Assembly: GCF_000472385.1 (NCBI RefSeq) | Contig: NZ_AWZU01000020.1 | Location: 77,520 to 141,519, forward strand | Direction: 5' to 3' | DNA: 64,000 nucleotides | From: Bradyrhizobium sp. ARR65 | GTDB lineage: Bacteria; Pseudomonadota; Alphaproteobacteria; Rhizobiales; Xanthobacteraceae | Part shown: positions 1 through 7,001 of the stretch, piece after piece | Layout of the letters: the number at the start of each line of letters is the position of its first letter | Numbering within the stretch: the first letter of the stretch is position 1 | The notes under the pieces: generated by a model | The model's database searches: none | What the model was told of the DNA's origin: nothing | What the model saw: the letters and a program-made list of their open reading frames with translations, nothing else | Program-made: the position numbers and the translations under genes

Positions 1-465
1 GCGCTGGAAAATGTCCGGGTCGCGCTGCAGCGTCAGCACGGCCAATCCTTCGATTTCTGGCGCTCCAAGTCCGTGCTCAACCGCTTCAACGGGCGGGCGC
101 TGGAATTGTTGAACGATGTGGGCCTGAGCGAGTTTGCCAACACGCCCGCGGTCGAAATGCCCTATGGACGCAAGCGGGCGCTGGAGATCGCGACGACGCT
201 CGCGCTCGATCCGGAGATGATGCTGTTGGACGAGCCGATGGCCGGCATGGGCCATGAGGACATCGACAAGATCGCCGCACTGATCAAGCGCATCTCGGCC
301 AAATACACCATCCTGATGGTCGAGCATAATTTGAGCGTCGTCGCCAACCTCTCCGACGTCATCACAGTGCTGACGCGCGGCCATGTGCTGGCCGAAGGGT
401 CATATGCCGATCTTTCCAAGGACGAGCGCGTCAAGGAAGCCTATCTCGGAGCCGGTCATGCCTGA
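1..465 (+). CDS. livG: LivG-type ABC transporter ATPase, 3' part
   Basis: ATP-hydrolysing subunit of a branched-chain amino-acid/amide-type importer; it acts on the cytoplasmic face of the inner membrane. The frame is open from base 1, so the N-terminal part with Walker A lies outside the window. About 154 residues remain. They carry a divergent signature region (MPYGRKRALEIA where LSYGxQRxLEIA is usual), Walker B MMLLDEP and the switch histidine in MVEHN, followed by the short C-terminal tail typical of LivG rather than LivF. The stop codon overlaps the livF start by eight bases, so the two ATPases are probably translationally coupled. The exact substrate cannot be read from the sequence. 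Confidence 0.93.
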   Translation, partial: ALENVRVALQRQHGQSFDFWRSKSVLNRFNGRALELLNDVGLSEFANTPAVEMPYGRKRALEIATTLALDPEMMLLDEPMAGMGHEDIDKIAALIKRISAKYTILMVEHNLSVVANLSDVITVLTRGHVLAEGSYADLSKDERVKEAYLGAGHA

Positions 466-1210
466 TTTGCCCTTGGCTGAAGCGCCCGCGAGAACCGCGT
501 CCGCAGCGGGCGGCGAGATCCTGTCGGTCGCCAATCTCGAAGCCTGGTACGGCGAGTCGCATATTCTTCACGGCATCAATTTCAGCGTGAACGCCGGAGA
601 GGTCGTCACGCTGCTCGGCCGCAACGGCGCCGGCAAGACCACGACGCTGAAGTCGATTATGGGTATCATCGGCAAACGCTCGGGGTCGATCCGCTTCAAC
701 GCCCAGGAGATGATCCGCACGTCGTCCGACAGGATCGCGAGGGCAGGCATCGCCTTCTGCCCCGAGGAGCGCGGCATCTTCTCCAGCCTCGATGTGCGCG
801 AAAACCTGCTGCTCCCCCCGGTGGTGCGGCAAGGCGGGCTGTCGCTGGACCAGATCTTCGACCTGTTCCCGAACCTGAAGGAGCGGCTGAAAAGCCAGGG
901 GACGAAACTCTCCGGCGGCGAGCAGCAGATGCTCGCGATCGCGCGCATCCTGCGCACCGGTGCAAGCTTCCTGATGCTGGACGAGCCGACCGAAGGCCTC
1001 GCGCCCGTGATCATCCAGCAGATCGGCCATACCATCGCGCGGCTGAAGAAGGAGGGCTTTACCATCCTTCTGGTGGAACAGAATTTCCGCTGGGCCTCGA
1101 CCGTGGCCGACCGCTACTACGTCGTCGAGCACGGCAAGATCATCGACGGTTTTGCCAACAGCGAACTGCAGGCCAACATGGAAAAGCTGCACGCTTACCT
1201 TGGCGTTTAA
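458..1210 (+). CDS. livF: LivF-type ABC transporter ATPase
   Basis: Second ATPase of the Liv importer, 250 residues, pairing with LivG to drive uptake through LivHM. Walker A (GRNGAGKT, about residues 54-61), signature LSGGEQQ (151-157), Walker B FLMLDEP (171-177) and the glutamine in LVEQN that replaces the switch histidine in LivF proteins are all visible. The ATG at 458 is chosen because GGAG lies six bases upstream and the family alignment begins shortly after it. An open frame continues upstream inside livG but has no better start. The N-terminal extension of about 20 residues before the ABC core is longer than in many LivF proteins. It is followed 41 bases later by the binding-protein gene. 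Confidence 0.95.
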   Translation: MPDLPLAEAPARTASAAGGEILSVANLEAWYGESHILHGINFSVNAGEVVTLLGRNGAGKTTTLKSIMGIIGKRSGSIRFNAQEMIRTSSDRIARAGIAFCPEERGIFSSLDVRENLLLPPVVRQGGLSLDQIFDLFPNLKERLKSQGTKLSGGEQQMLAIARILRTGASFLMLDEPTEGLAPVIIQQIGHTIARLKKEGFTILLVEQNFRWASTVADRYYVVEHGKIIDGFANSELQANMEKLHAYLGV

Positions 1211-1251
1211 CGGCACGGCGAAGATTAACGAGAAAAGGTCAGGAATAAACA

Positions 1252-2475
1252 ATGAAAACCAAATCGATTGCATCCTTGTTGCTGACGACGGCGCTCACGC
1301 TCGCGGCGGCGAGCCTCGCGCACGCCGACGACAAGGTCGTCAAGATCGGCGCACTCTCCGATCAGTCCGGCCTGTACGCGGACCTCGGCGGGCCGGGGTC
1401 GACCCTTGCGGCGCAGATGGCCGTGGAAGACTCAGGGTTGACAGGGAAGGGCTGGAAGATCGACATCATCGCCGGCGATCATCAGAACAAGCCCGATATC
1501 GGCGTCAACATTGCGCGGCAATGGTTCGATGTCGATAAAGTCGACGTCATCGTCGACGTGCCCAATTCCGGCGTCGCGCTGGCGGTCTCCAACATCGTCA
1601 AGGAGAAGAATGGTATCCTGCTCAATTCCGGCGCGGGTACGTCCGATCTGACCAACTCGCAATGTACGCCCAACACGATTCATTGGACCTACGACACCTA
1701 CACCCTGGCCCACGGCACCGGTTCGGCCCTCACCAAGAACGGCGGCGATAGCTGGTTCTTCCTCACGGCTGATTATGCCTTCGGCGCAGCTCTCGAACGC
1801 GATACCACGGCGGCCGTCCAGGCGGCGGGCGGCAAGGTACTCGGCGGCGTCAAGGCTCCGCTGAGCACGGCTGATTTTTCTTCTTTCCTGCTGCAGGCGC
1901 AGGCCTCCAAGGCCAAGATCATCGGCCTGGCCAATGCAGGAGCCGACACCACCAATTCGATCAAGCAGGCTGCCGAATTTGGCATCACGAGCGGCGGCCA
2001 GAAGCTCGCGGCGTTGCTTCTGTTCATCACCGATGTGCACTCGCTCGGCTTGAACACGGCACAGGGGCTGAACTTCACCGAGACCTTCTACTGGGACATG
2101 AACGATGGGACGCGCGCCTTCGCCAAGCGGTTCCAGGAGCGGATGAAGAACCACAACATGCCGACCATGGTGCACGCCGGCGTCTACGCCAGCCTGTCGC
2201 ATTACTTCAAGGCGCTGGAAGCCCTCGGCGGCAACCCGCATGACGGCGCCAAGATCGTCGCGAAGATGAAGGAAATTCCGACCGATGATGCCCTGTTCGG
2301 CAAGGGCAGTATCCAGCCGAATGGTCGCACCATTCATCCGGCCTATCTCTTCGAAGTCAAGAAGCCGTCCGAGTCCAAGGGACCGTGGGATTACTACAAG
2401 CTCGTGTCCACCATTCCCGCGGACGAGGCCTTTACGCCGCTGGACAAGAGCACTTGTCCCTTGCTGAAGAAGTGA
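1252..2475 (+). CDS. Periplasmic binding protein of the Liv importer
   Basis: Type I periplasmic binding protein (LivK/AmiC-like fold), 407 residues. A Sec signal peptide with cleavage after AHA at residue 25 precedes the mature start DDKVVKIG. The region around LYADLGGPGS and GDHQNKPD is typical of the alphaproteobacterial binding proteins annotated for branched-chain amino acids, urea or amides. It lies between the ATPase genes and the permease genes, so it is the dedicated receptor of this importer. The start has an AGGAA ribosome site six bases upstream. A paralogue at 23853-25094 shares most of its conserved blocks. The ligand is unknown: amides, short-chain amino acids and aromatic acids are all possible. 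Confidence 0.9.
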   Translation: MKTKSIASLLLTTALTLAAASLAHADDKVVKIGALSDQSGLYADLGGPGSTLAAQMAVEDSGLTGKGWKIDIIAGDHQNKPDIGVNIARQWFDVDKVDVIVDVPNSGVALAVSNIVKEKNGILLNSGAGTSDLTNSQCTPNTIHWTYDTYTLAHGTGSALTKNGGDSWFFLTADYAFGAALERDTTAAVQAAGGKVLGGVKAPLSTADFSSFLLQAQASKAKIIGLANAGADTTNSIKQAAEFGITSGGQKLAALLLFITDVHSLGLNTAQGLNFTETFYWDMNDGTRAFAKRFQERMKNHNMPTMVHAGVYASLSHYFKALEALGGNPHDGAKIVAKMKEIPTDDALFGKGSIQPNGRTIHPAYLFEVKKPSESKGPWDYYKLVSTIPADEAFTPLDKSTCPLLKK

Positions 2476-2480
2476 CCCTG

Positions 2481-2513
2481 GAAGTGCGGCGGCCGGGCCT
2501 GCCGCCGCACTTC
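2481..2513 (+). promoter_or_regulatory. Strong stem-loop between binding protein and permease genes
   Basis: GAAGTGCGGCGGC and GCCGCCGCACTTC form a perfect 13-bp stem with a 7-base loop, starting five bases after the binding-protein stop codon. No T-run follows. It looks like an intercistronic stabiliser or partial terminator, which would give more receptor than permease; that function is inferred. Confidence 0.75.
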
Positions 2514-2549
2514 GTAAATTGAGATGAACGGAGCGTCGAGAGAGAACCG

Positions 2550-3413
2550 ATGCAAGCCCTTTACGCACAGCTTCTGGTGGGACTGATCAACGGCTCGTTC
2601 TACGCGCTGCTCAGTCTCGGGCTTGCCGTGATCTTCGGCATGCTCAACATCATCAATTTCGCCCATGGTGCGCTCTATATGATGGGCGCCTTCGTTGCCT
2701 ACTTCCTACTCAACCTGTTCGGCATCAACTATTGGTGGGCGCTGCTCATCTCGCCGCTCGTGGTCGGTATTTTCGGCATGATCCTGGAGCGGACCATGCT
2801 GAAATGGCTGACCGGGCTGGACCATCTCTATGGCCTGTTGCTCACCTTTGGCCTGGCGCTGATCATCCAGGGCGTGTTCCAGAACTATTTCGGCTCCTCC
2901 GGCCTGCCTTACTCCATTCCCGATCAATTGAGGGGCGGCATGAATCTCGGATTCATGTTCCTGCCCATCTACCGCGGTTGGGTCGTGGTGTTCTCGCTCG
3001 TCGTGTGTCTCGCGACCTGGTTTTTGATCGAACGGACGCGGCTTGGCGCCTATTTGCGCGCGGCCACTGAAAACCCCACGCTGGTCCGTGCCTTCGGCAT
3101 CAACGTGCCCCGGATGATCACGCTGACCTACGGGCTTGGCGTCGGGCTCGCGGCGCTGGCCGGCGTACTCTCGGCCCCAATCAACCAGGTGCGCCCGCTG
3201 ATGGGCGCCGACCTCATCATCGTCGTGTTCGCGGTGGTGGTGATCGGCGGCATGGGCTCGATCATGGGATCGATCATCACCGGCTTTGCGCTGGGCGTGA
3301 TCGAGGGATTGACCAAATATTTTTATCCCGAGGCCTCCAACACCGTGGTGTTCGTGCTCATGGTGCTGGTGCTGCTGGTAAAGCCGACGGGACTGACGGG
3401 ACGGGCGGCCTGA
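2550..3413 (+). CDS. livH: LivH-type ABC permease
   Basis: Inner-membrane permease, 287 residues, of the LivH family (branched-chain amino-acid transport permease). The opening QLLVGLINGSFYALLSLGLA and the following GMLNIINFAHGALYMMGA are hallmark LivH segments. About eight hydrophobic segments are spread over the protein, with the conserved GGMGSIMG loop near residue 235. It forms the translocation pore with LivM and is energised by LivG/LivF. It is separated from livM by a single base. The ATG start follows an AGAGA-type ribosome site. The distance of 74 bases from the receptor gene is filled mainly by the stem-loop at 2481-2513. Confidence 0.95.
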   Translation: MQALYAQLLVGLINGSFYALLSLGLAVIFGMLNIINFAHGALYMMGAFVAYFLLNLFGINYWWALLISPLVVGIFGMILERTMLKWLTGLDHLYGLLLTFGLALIIQGVFQNYFGSSGLPYSIPDQLRGGMNLGFMFLPIYRGWVVVFSLVVCLATWFLIERTRLGAYLRAATENPTLVRAFGINVPRMITLTYGLGVGLAALAGVLSAPINQVRPLMGADLIIVVFAVVVIGGMGSIMGSIITGFALGVIEGLTKYFYPEASNTVVFVLMVLVLLVKPTGLTGRAA

Positions 3414-3414
3414 C

Positions 3415-4383
3415 ATGACAGCAATGACCGACGACACCTTGCCGATCACGCCGCGCGCGATGCGCGACGAGATGATCGTGTTCGGCCTCATGGCGGTGCT
3501 GCTTGCGATCGTGCCGTTCACCGGCATCTATCCGTTCTTCGTGATGCAGGCGCTGTGCTTTGCGCTGGTCGCCTGCGCCTTCAACCTCCTGATCGGCTAC
3601 GGCGGCTTGCTCTCGTTCGGACACGCGATGTTCTTAGGGACGGCGGGTTACTGCAGCGCCCATGCGCTGAAGGTCTGGAACCTGCCGCCCGAACTCGGCA
3701 TCGTCGTCGGCACTGCCGCCGCCTTCGCGCTGGCTATCGTGACCGGCTACGTGTCGATCCGCCGCCAGGGCATCTATTTCTCGATGATCACGCTGGCGCT
3801 GTCGCAACTGCTCTATTTCATCTATCTGCAGGCGCCGTTCACCCATGGCGAGGACGGCATCCAGGGTATCCCGCAGGGCCGCCTGTTCGGCGTCTTCGAT
3901 CTCTCGCAACCGACGATCCTTTATTACGTGGTGCTGGCCGGCTTCCTCGGTGCCTTCCTCCTGATCTACCGCACGATCAACTCGCCTTTCGGTGAAGTTC
4001 TGAAGTCGATCCGGGAGAACGAGCAGCGCGCGATCTCGCTCGGCTACAAGACCGATCAATACAAGTGGCTGGCCTTCATCCTGTCGGGCACGCTGGCCGG
4101 CTTTGCCGGGGCATTGAAGGTGTTTGTCGCCCAGAATGCATCGCTCACGGACGTGCACTGGACCATGTCGGGCGAGATCGTGCTGATGACGCTGGTCGGC
4201 GGACTCGGCACCATTTTCGGGCCGGTCGTTGGAGCGTTCGTCATCATCGCCATGCAGCAATATCTGGCCGGGTTCGGCCAATGGGTCACGGTGATCCAGG
4301 GCGTGATCTTCGTCGCCTGCGTGCTCCTGTTCCGCCGCGGCATCATCGGCGAGGTCGCGCATTACTTTAAGCGATCGCTGTAA
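3415..4383 (+). CDS. livM: LivM-type ABC permease
   Basis: Second inner-membrane permease of the importer, 322 residues, LivM family. After a hydrophilic N-terminus of about 20 residues there are roughly nine membrane segments. The conserved LLIGYGGLLSFGHAMFLG block, the IRENEQRAISLGY cytoplasmic loop that contacts the ATPases, and GGLGTIFGPVVGA are all present. Two in-frame ATGs (3415 and 3424) are possible; 3415 lies one base beyond the livH stop and is used here. The last gene of the liv operon is followed by about 180 bases before the phosphate genes. Confidence 0.94.
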   Translation: MTAMTDDTLPITPRAMRDEMIVFGLMAVLLAIVPFTGIYPFFVMQALCFALVACAFNLLIGYGGLLSFGHAMFLGTAGYCSAHALKVWNLPPELGIVVGTAAAFALAIVTGYVSIRRQGIYFSMITLALSQLLYFIYLQAPFTHGEDGIQGIPQGRLFGVFDLSQPTILYYVVLAGFLGAFLLIYRTINSPFGEVLKSIRENEQRAISLGYKTDQYKWLAFILSGTLAGFAGALKVFVAQNASLTDVHWTMSGEIVLMTLVGGLGTIFGPVVGAFVIIAMQQYLAGFGQWVTVIQGVIFVACVLLFRRGIIGEVAHYFKRSL

Positions 4384-4480
4384 GGGCGCCGTTTTCCGCG
4401 CCTCTGGCGTTTCCCATAAAGCGGTGGATGATCGGCTTGAGCCTGCCGGAGTAGGTGGGCTTTTGCCTCGAAATCCGTTT

Positions 4481-4498
4481 ATGACAGTTTTGTGACGC
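4481..4498 (-). promoter_or_regulatory. Candidate PHO box upstream of DUF47-pit
   Basis: Read on the minus strand this is GCGTCAC-AAAA-CTGTCAT: two 7-base units separated by four bases. The second unit matches the PhoB half-site CTGTCAT fully and the first matches four of seven positions. It lies 67 bases before the DUF47 start. In Sinorhizobium the equivalent orfA-pit operon is known to be PhoB-repressed, which would fit. It was found by eye only. Confidence 0.4.
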
Positions 4499-4564
4499 AG
4501 CTCGCCATGAGTCCTGGAGCAGGCTCAAGGCAGGCGGCTGCCGGGAAACGATGGATTCGACGCC

Positions 4565-5209
4565 ATGATGCGCTGGTTTCGCGCCTTTCTGCCCAGGGAG
4601 GAACGGTTCTTCGACCTATTCGCCCGACATTCGGCAACGGTCGTGAACGGCGCACAGGCGCTCCAGGGAGTGCTGCGGGGCGGGGAGCAGACGCTCGCCT
4701 TCTGCCAGAAGGTCAACCAATTCGAGAGCGAGGCGGACGGCATCACCCGCGAGGTACTGACCGCTGTCAGGCGGACCTTCATCACCCCGTTCGACCGCAG
4801 CGACATTACCGCCCTCATCACCGCGATGGACGATGCCATCGACCAGATGCAGCAGACGGCGAAGGCGGTGTTGCTGTTCGAGGTGCGCGAGTTCGAGCCG
4901 ACCATGCGGGAGATGGGCGGGCTGCTCGTCGAGTGCGCGCAGCTCGTCGGCCGCGCGCTGCCGCTCTTGCAGGCGATCGGCGCCAACGTCTCGCTGCTCA
5001 CCCAGATCACGGAAGAGGTGACCAAGCTGGAAGGCCGCGTCGATGATCTCCACGACATCGGGCTGAAGGAGCTTTACCTCAAGCATCGGCACGGCAACAC
5101 CATGGACTTTATCGTCGGTGCCGAGATCTACGACCACCTCGAAAAGGTCGCCGACCGCTTCGACGACGTCGCCAACGAGATCAACTCCATCGTGATCGAG
5201 CAGGTCTAG
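4565..5209 (+). CDS. DUF47 (PhoU-like) Pit accessory protein
   Basis: A 214-residue all-helical protein of the DUF47/PhoU_div family. Recognisable blocks are the N-terminal FFDLFARHS, the acidic FESEADGITREV, FITPFDRSDITALITAMDD, and the C-terminal EIYDHLEKVADRFDDVANEI; these are the metal-binding E/DxxxD-type repeats of PhoU-like proteins. Partners in the family sit next to Pit transporters, as here, and are thought to modulate low-affinity phosphate uptake. The order DUF47 then pit equals the orfA-pit operon described in Sinorhizobium. Two consecutive ATGs (4565, 4568) are possible starts. The stop codon TAG runs into a palindromic repeat, which lies between this gene and pit. Confidence 0.93.
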   Translation: MMRWFRAFLPREERFFDLFARHSATVVNGAQALQGVLRGGEQTLAFCQKVNQFESEADGITREVLTAVRRTFITPFDRSDITALITAMDDAIDQMQQTAKAVLLFEVREFEPTMREMGGLLVECAQLVGRALPLLQAIGANVSLLTQITEEVTKLEGRVDDLHDIGLKELYLKHRHGNTMDFIVGAEIYDHLEKVADRFDDVANEINSIVIEQV

Positions 5210-5310
5210 AGCATGATCCGGAAAAGTGTGAAGCGGTTTTCCGAACAGATCATGCTCAAACAAGAATCTAAAGCGCGGTGGCAATTCGACCTAATCCCAT
5301 CGCACTTTAG
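5209..5310. repeat. Composite interspersed palindrome (two hairpins)
   Basis: First hairpin: GAGCATGATC (5209-5218) pairs with GATCATGCTC (5247-5256), with inner CGGAAAA/TTTTCCG arms. Second: CTAAAGCGCG (5268-5277) pairs imperfectly with CGCACTTTAG (5301-5310). From memory this pair of hairpins is an abundant intergenic element in Bradyrhizobium. Its first base is the last base of the DUF47 stop codon. Confidence 0.85.
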
Positions 5311-5411
5311 GGGAGATGATCGTTGATTGACTCGCTGTGCCCGCAGGTTTGTTTCACCGCTCCCTGTCGGAGAGAGGTGGCTCGAAGAGCGCGACGGTCC
5401 AGGGCGGCGCC

Positions 5412-6416
5412 GTGAACGTCACGCTAGGTCTTCCGGTACTGATCGGCCTGATTGCCGTCGCGCTGCTGTTTGACTTTCTCAACGGCCTGCACGATGCCGC
5501 CAATTCGATCGCGACCATCGTCTCCACCCGCGTGCTGCGCCCGCAATTCGCGGTGTTCTGGGCGGCGTTCTTCAACTTCGCTGCCTTCCTGGTCTTCGGG
5601 CTCAACGTCGCCCATACGATCGGCACGGGCATCATCGAGCCTTCCGTAGTCGATGCGCAGGTGATCTTTGCTGCGCTGGTCGGCGCCATCGTCTGGAACG
5701 TGATCACCTGGGGGCTTGGCATCCCGTCCTCCAGCTCGCATGCCTTGATTGGCGGGTTGGTCGGCGGCGGCGTGGCGAAGGCGGGGATTTCCGCGGCCGT
5801 CTGGAGCGGCCTGTCCAAGGCGATCGCGGCCATCGTGCTGTCGCCGCTGATCGGATTTTTTCTCGCCACCGTGCTGGTCGCGATCGTCTCCTGGGCCTCG
5901 GTGCGTTCGACGCCCTTTGCGGTCGATCGCGCCTTCCGCATTCTGCAATTCGGCTCGGCCTCGCTCTATTCGCTCGGCCATGGCGGCAACGACGCGCAGA
6001 AGACCATGGGCATCATCGCCGTGCTGCTTTATTCGCAGGGTTATCTAGGCCGCGAGTTCGCGGTGCCGTTCTGGGTGGTCCTGGCCTGCCAGGCTTCGAT
6101 GGCGCTGGGCACCTTGATGGGCGGCTGGCGCATCGTGCGCACCATGGGCCTGCGCATCACCAAACTGACACCGATGCAGGGCTTTTGCGCCGAAACAGGC
6201 GGCGCGGCGACGCTGTTCATGGCGACATTCCTCGGGATTCCCGTCTCGACCACCCATACCATCACCGGCGCCATCGTCGGGGTCGGCGCCGCGCGACGCG
6301 CCTCCGCGGTGCGCTGGAACGTCGCAAGCACCATCGTCTATGCCTGGGTGATTACGATCCCGGCCTCCGCCGTCGTGGCCGCACTGGCCTATTGGATGGT
6401 GCAGGCGCTGCGCTGA
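5412..6416 (+). CDS. pit: Pit family inorganic phosphate transporter
   Basis: Low-affinity, proton-coupled phosphate transporter of the inner membrane (PiT/PHO4 family), 334 residues from the GTG at 5412. The two inverted family signatures are clear: DFLNGLHDAANSIATIVSTR near the N-terminus and GGNDAQKTMG in the second half. The repeated SSSHALIGGLVGGG and STTHTITGAIVGVG segments match the duplicated topology. The frame stays open upstream to a GTG at 5337, giving 25 extra polar residues; 5412 is preferred because the first membrane segment follows directly and AGGGCGGC lies upstream. It probably forms one unit with the DUF47 gene despite the intervening repeat. Confidence 0.93.
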   Translation: MNVTLGLPVLIGLIAVALLFDFLNGLHDAANSIATIVSTRVLRPQFAVFWAAFFNFAAFLVFGLNVAHTIGTGIIEPSVVDAQVIFAALVGAIVWNVITWGLGIPSSSSHALIGGLVGGGVAKAGISAAVWSGLSKAIAAIVLSPLIGFFLATVLVAIVSWASVRSTPFAVDRAFRILQFGSASLYSLGHGGNDAQKTMGIIAVLLYSQGYLGREFAVPFWVVLACQASMALGTLMGGWRIVRTMGLRITKLTPMQGFCAETGGAATLFMATFLGIPVSTTHTITGAIVGVGAARRASAVRWNVASTIVYAWVITIPASAVVAALAYWMVQALR

Positions 6417-6420
6417 ACGG

Positions 6421-6735
6421 TCAGGCCACCAGCTTGAGGCCCACGATGCCGGCGACGATCAGGCCGATGCAGCCGAGCCGCACCGCCGTGGCCGGCTCCC
6501 CGAGCAGGGCAATACCGAGCATCGCGGTGCCTACAGTTCCGATGCCGGTCCACACGGCATAGCCGGTTCCGATAGGCAGCGTTTTCACGGCCAGACCCAG
6601 CAGCAGCACGCTCGCGACCATGCAACCGAGCGTCAGGATCGACGGCACCAGCCGCGTGAAGCCCTCGGTATATTTCAGGCCGATCGCCCAGCCGACCTCC
6701 ATCAGTCCGGCGACGAACAAAATGAACCAGGCCAT
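6421..6735 (-). CDS. sugE: SMR family guanidinium exporter (SugE/Gdx)
   Basis: Small multidrug resistance protein of 104 residues with four membrane helices, convergent with pit. The first helix, with GLMEVGWAIGLKYTEGF, carries the essential central glutamate and the tryptophan and lysine pattern that separate the SugE/Gdx guanidinium exporters from EmrE-type pumps. YAVWTGIGTVGTA in the third helix is the family signature. In the family two antiparallel subunits exchange guanidinium for protons. The ATG at 6735 begins directly at the first helix; an in-frame ATG six codons upstream is less likely. A hairpin with an ACGA loop lies about 90 bases upstream and is listed separately. Confidence 0.9.
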   Translation of the reverse strand: MAWFILFVAGLMEVGWAIGLKYTEGFTRLVPSILTLGCMVASVLLLGLAVKTLPIGTGYAVWTGIGTVGTAMLGIALLGEPATAVRLGCIGLIVAGIVGLKLVA

Positions 6736-6826
6736 AGCGGATCGCCTTATTTCCATGAACGCGGGGTTCCCGAACGAGGCCCAGAGCGGACCGGTGGCGG
6801 CCTTGTCGCGATCGAATGCGAGGGGC

Positions 6827-6846
6827 GTGCGAGATCGTCCCCGCAC
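6827..6846 (-). other. Hairpin with ACGA loop upstream of sugE
   Basis: On the minus strand an 8-bp stem (two G-U pairs) closes an ACGA tetraloop. About 33 bases upstream, at 6872-6875, GGACGGC offers a second ACGR element in a poorly paired context. Guanidine-II (mini-ykkC) riboswitches consist of two ACGR-loop hairpins before sugE genes. Here the first stem is weak and the distance to the start is large, so this is only a lead. Confidence 0.25.
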
Positions 6847-7001
6847 TCCTATATGGGGTACGTAGTGCCTGCCGTCCGAGATGGATGCAAGTGCATTTAA
6901 TGTCGCAGTTGACGGGGCGTTATGAGGCTCCGTGCAACTCTTGATCCCATCGCCTTTCTTTGTCACACGCTCGCCCGAGCCCGAATCCAACGCCCTTGCC
7001 C

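Noticed and set aside
431..1273. Long minus-strand open frame opposite livF and livK
   Set aside because: It is a shadow of the GC-rich livF gene; no family resemblance, ribosome site or start context, and livF is certain.
2481..2513. Stem-loop as the end of a livG-livF-livK transcript
   Set aside because: There is no T-run, and livH and livM follow immediately on the same strand. A complete terminator would cut off the permeases, so a stabilising or partial role is more likely.
6827..6876. A confident guanidine-II riboswitch call
   Set aside because: Only one of the two hairpins pairs well and the second ACGR site lacks a stem; the distance to sugE is also long. It is kept only as a low-confidence lead.
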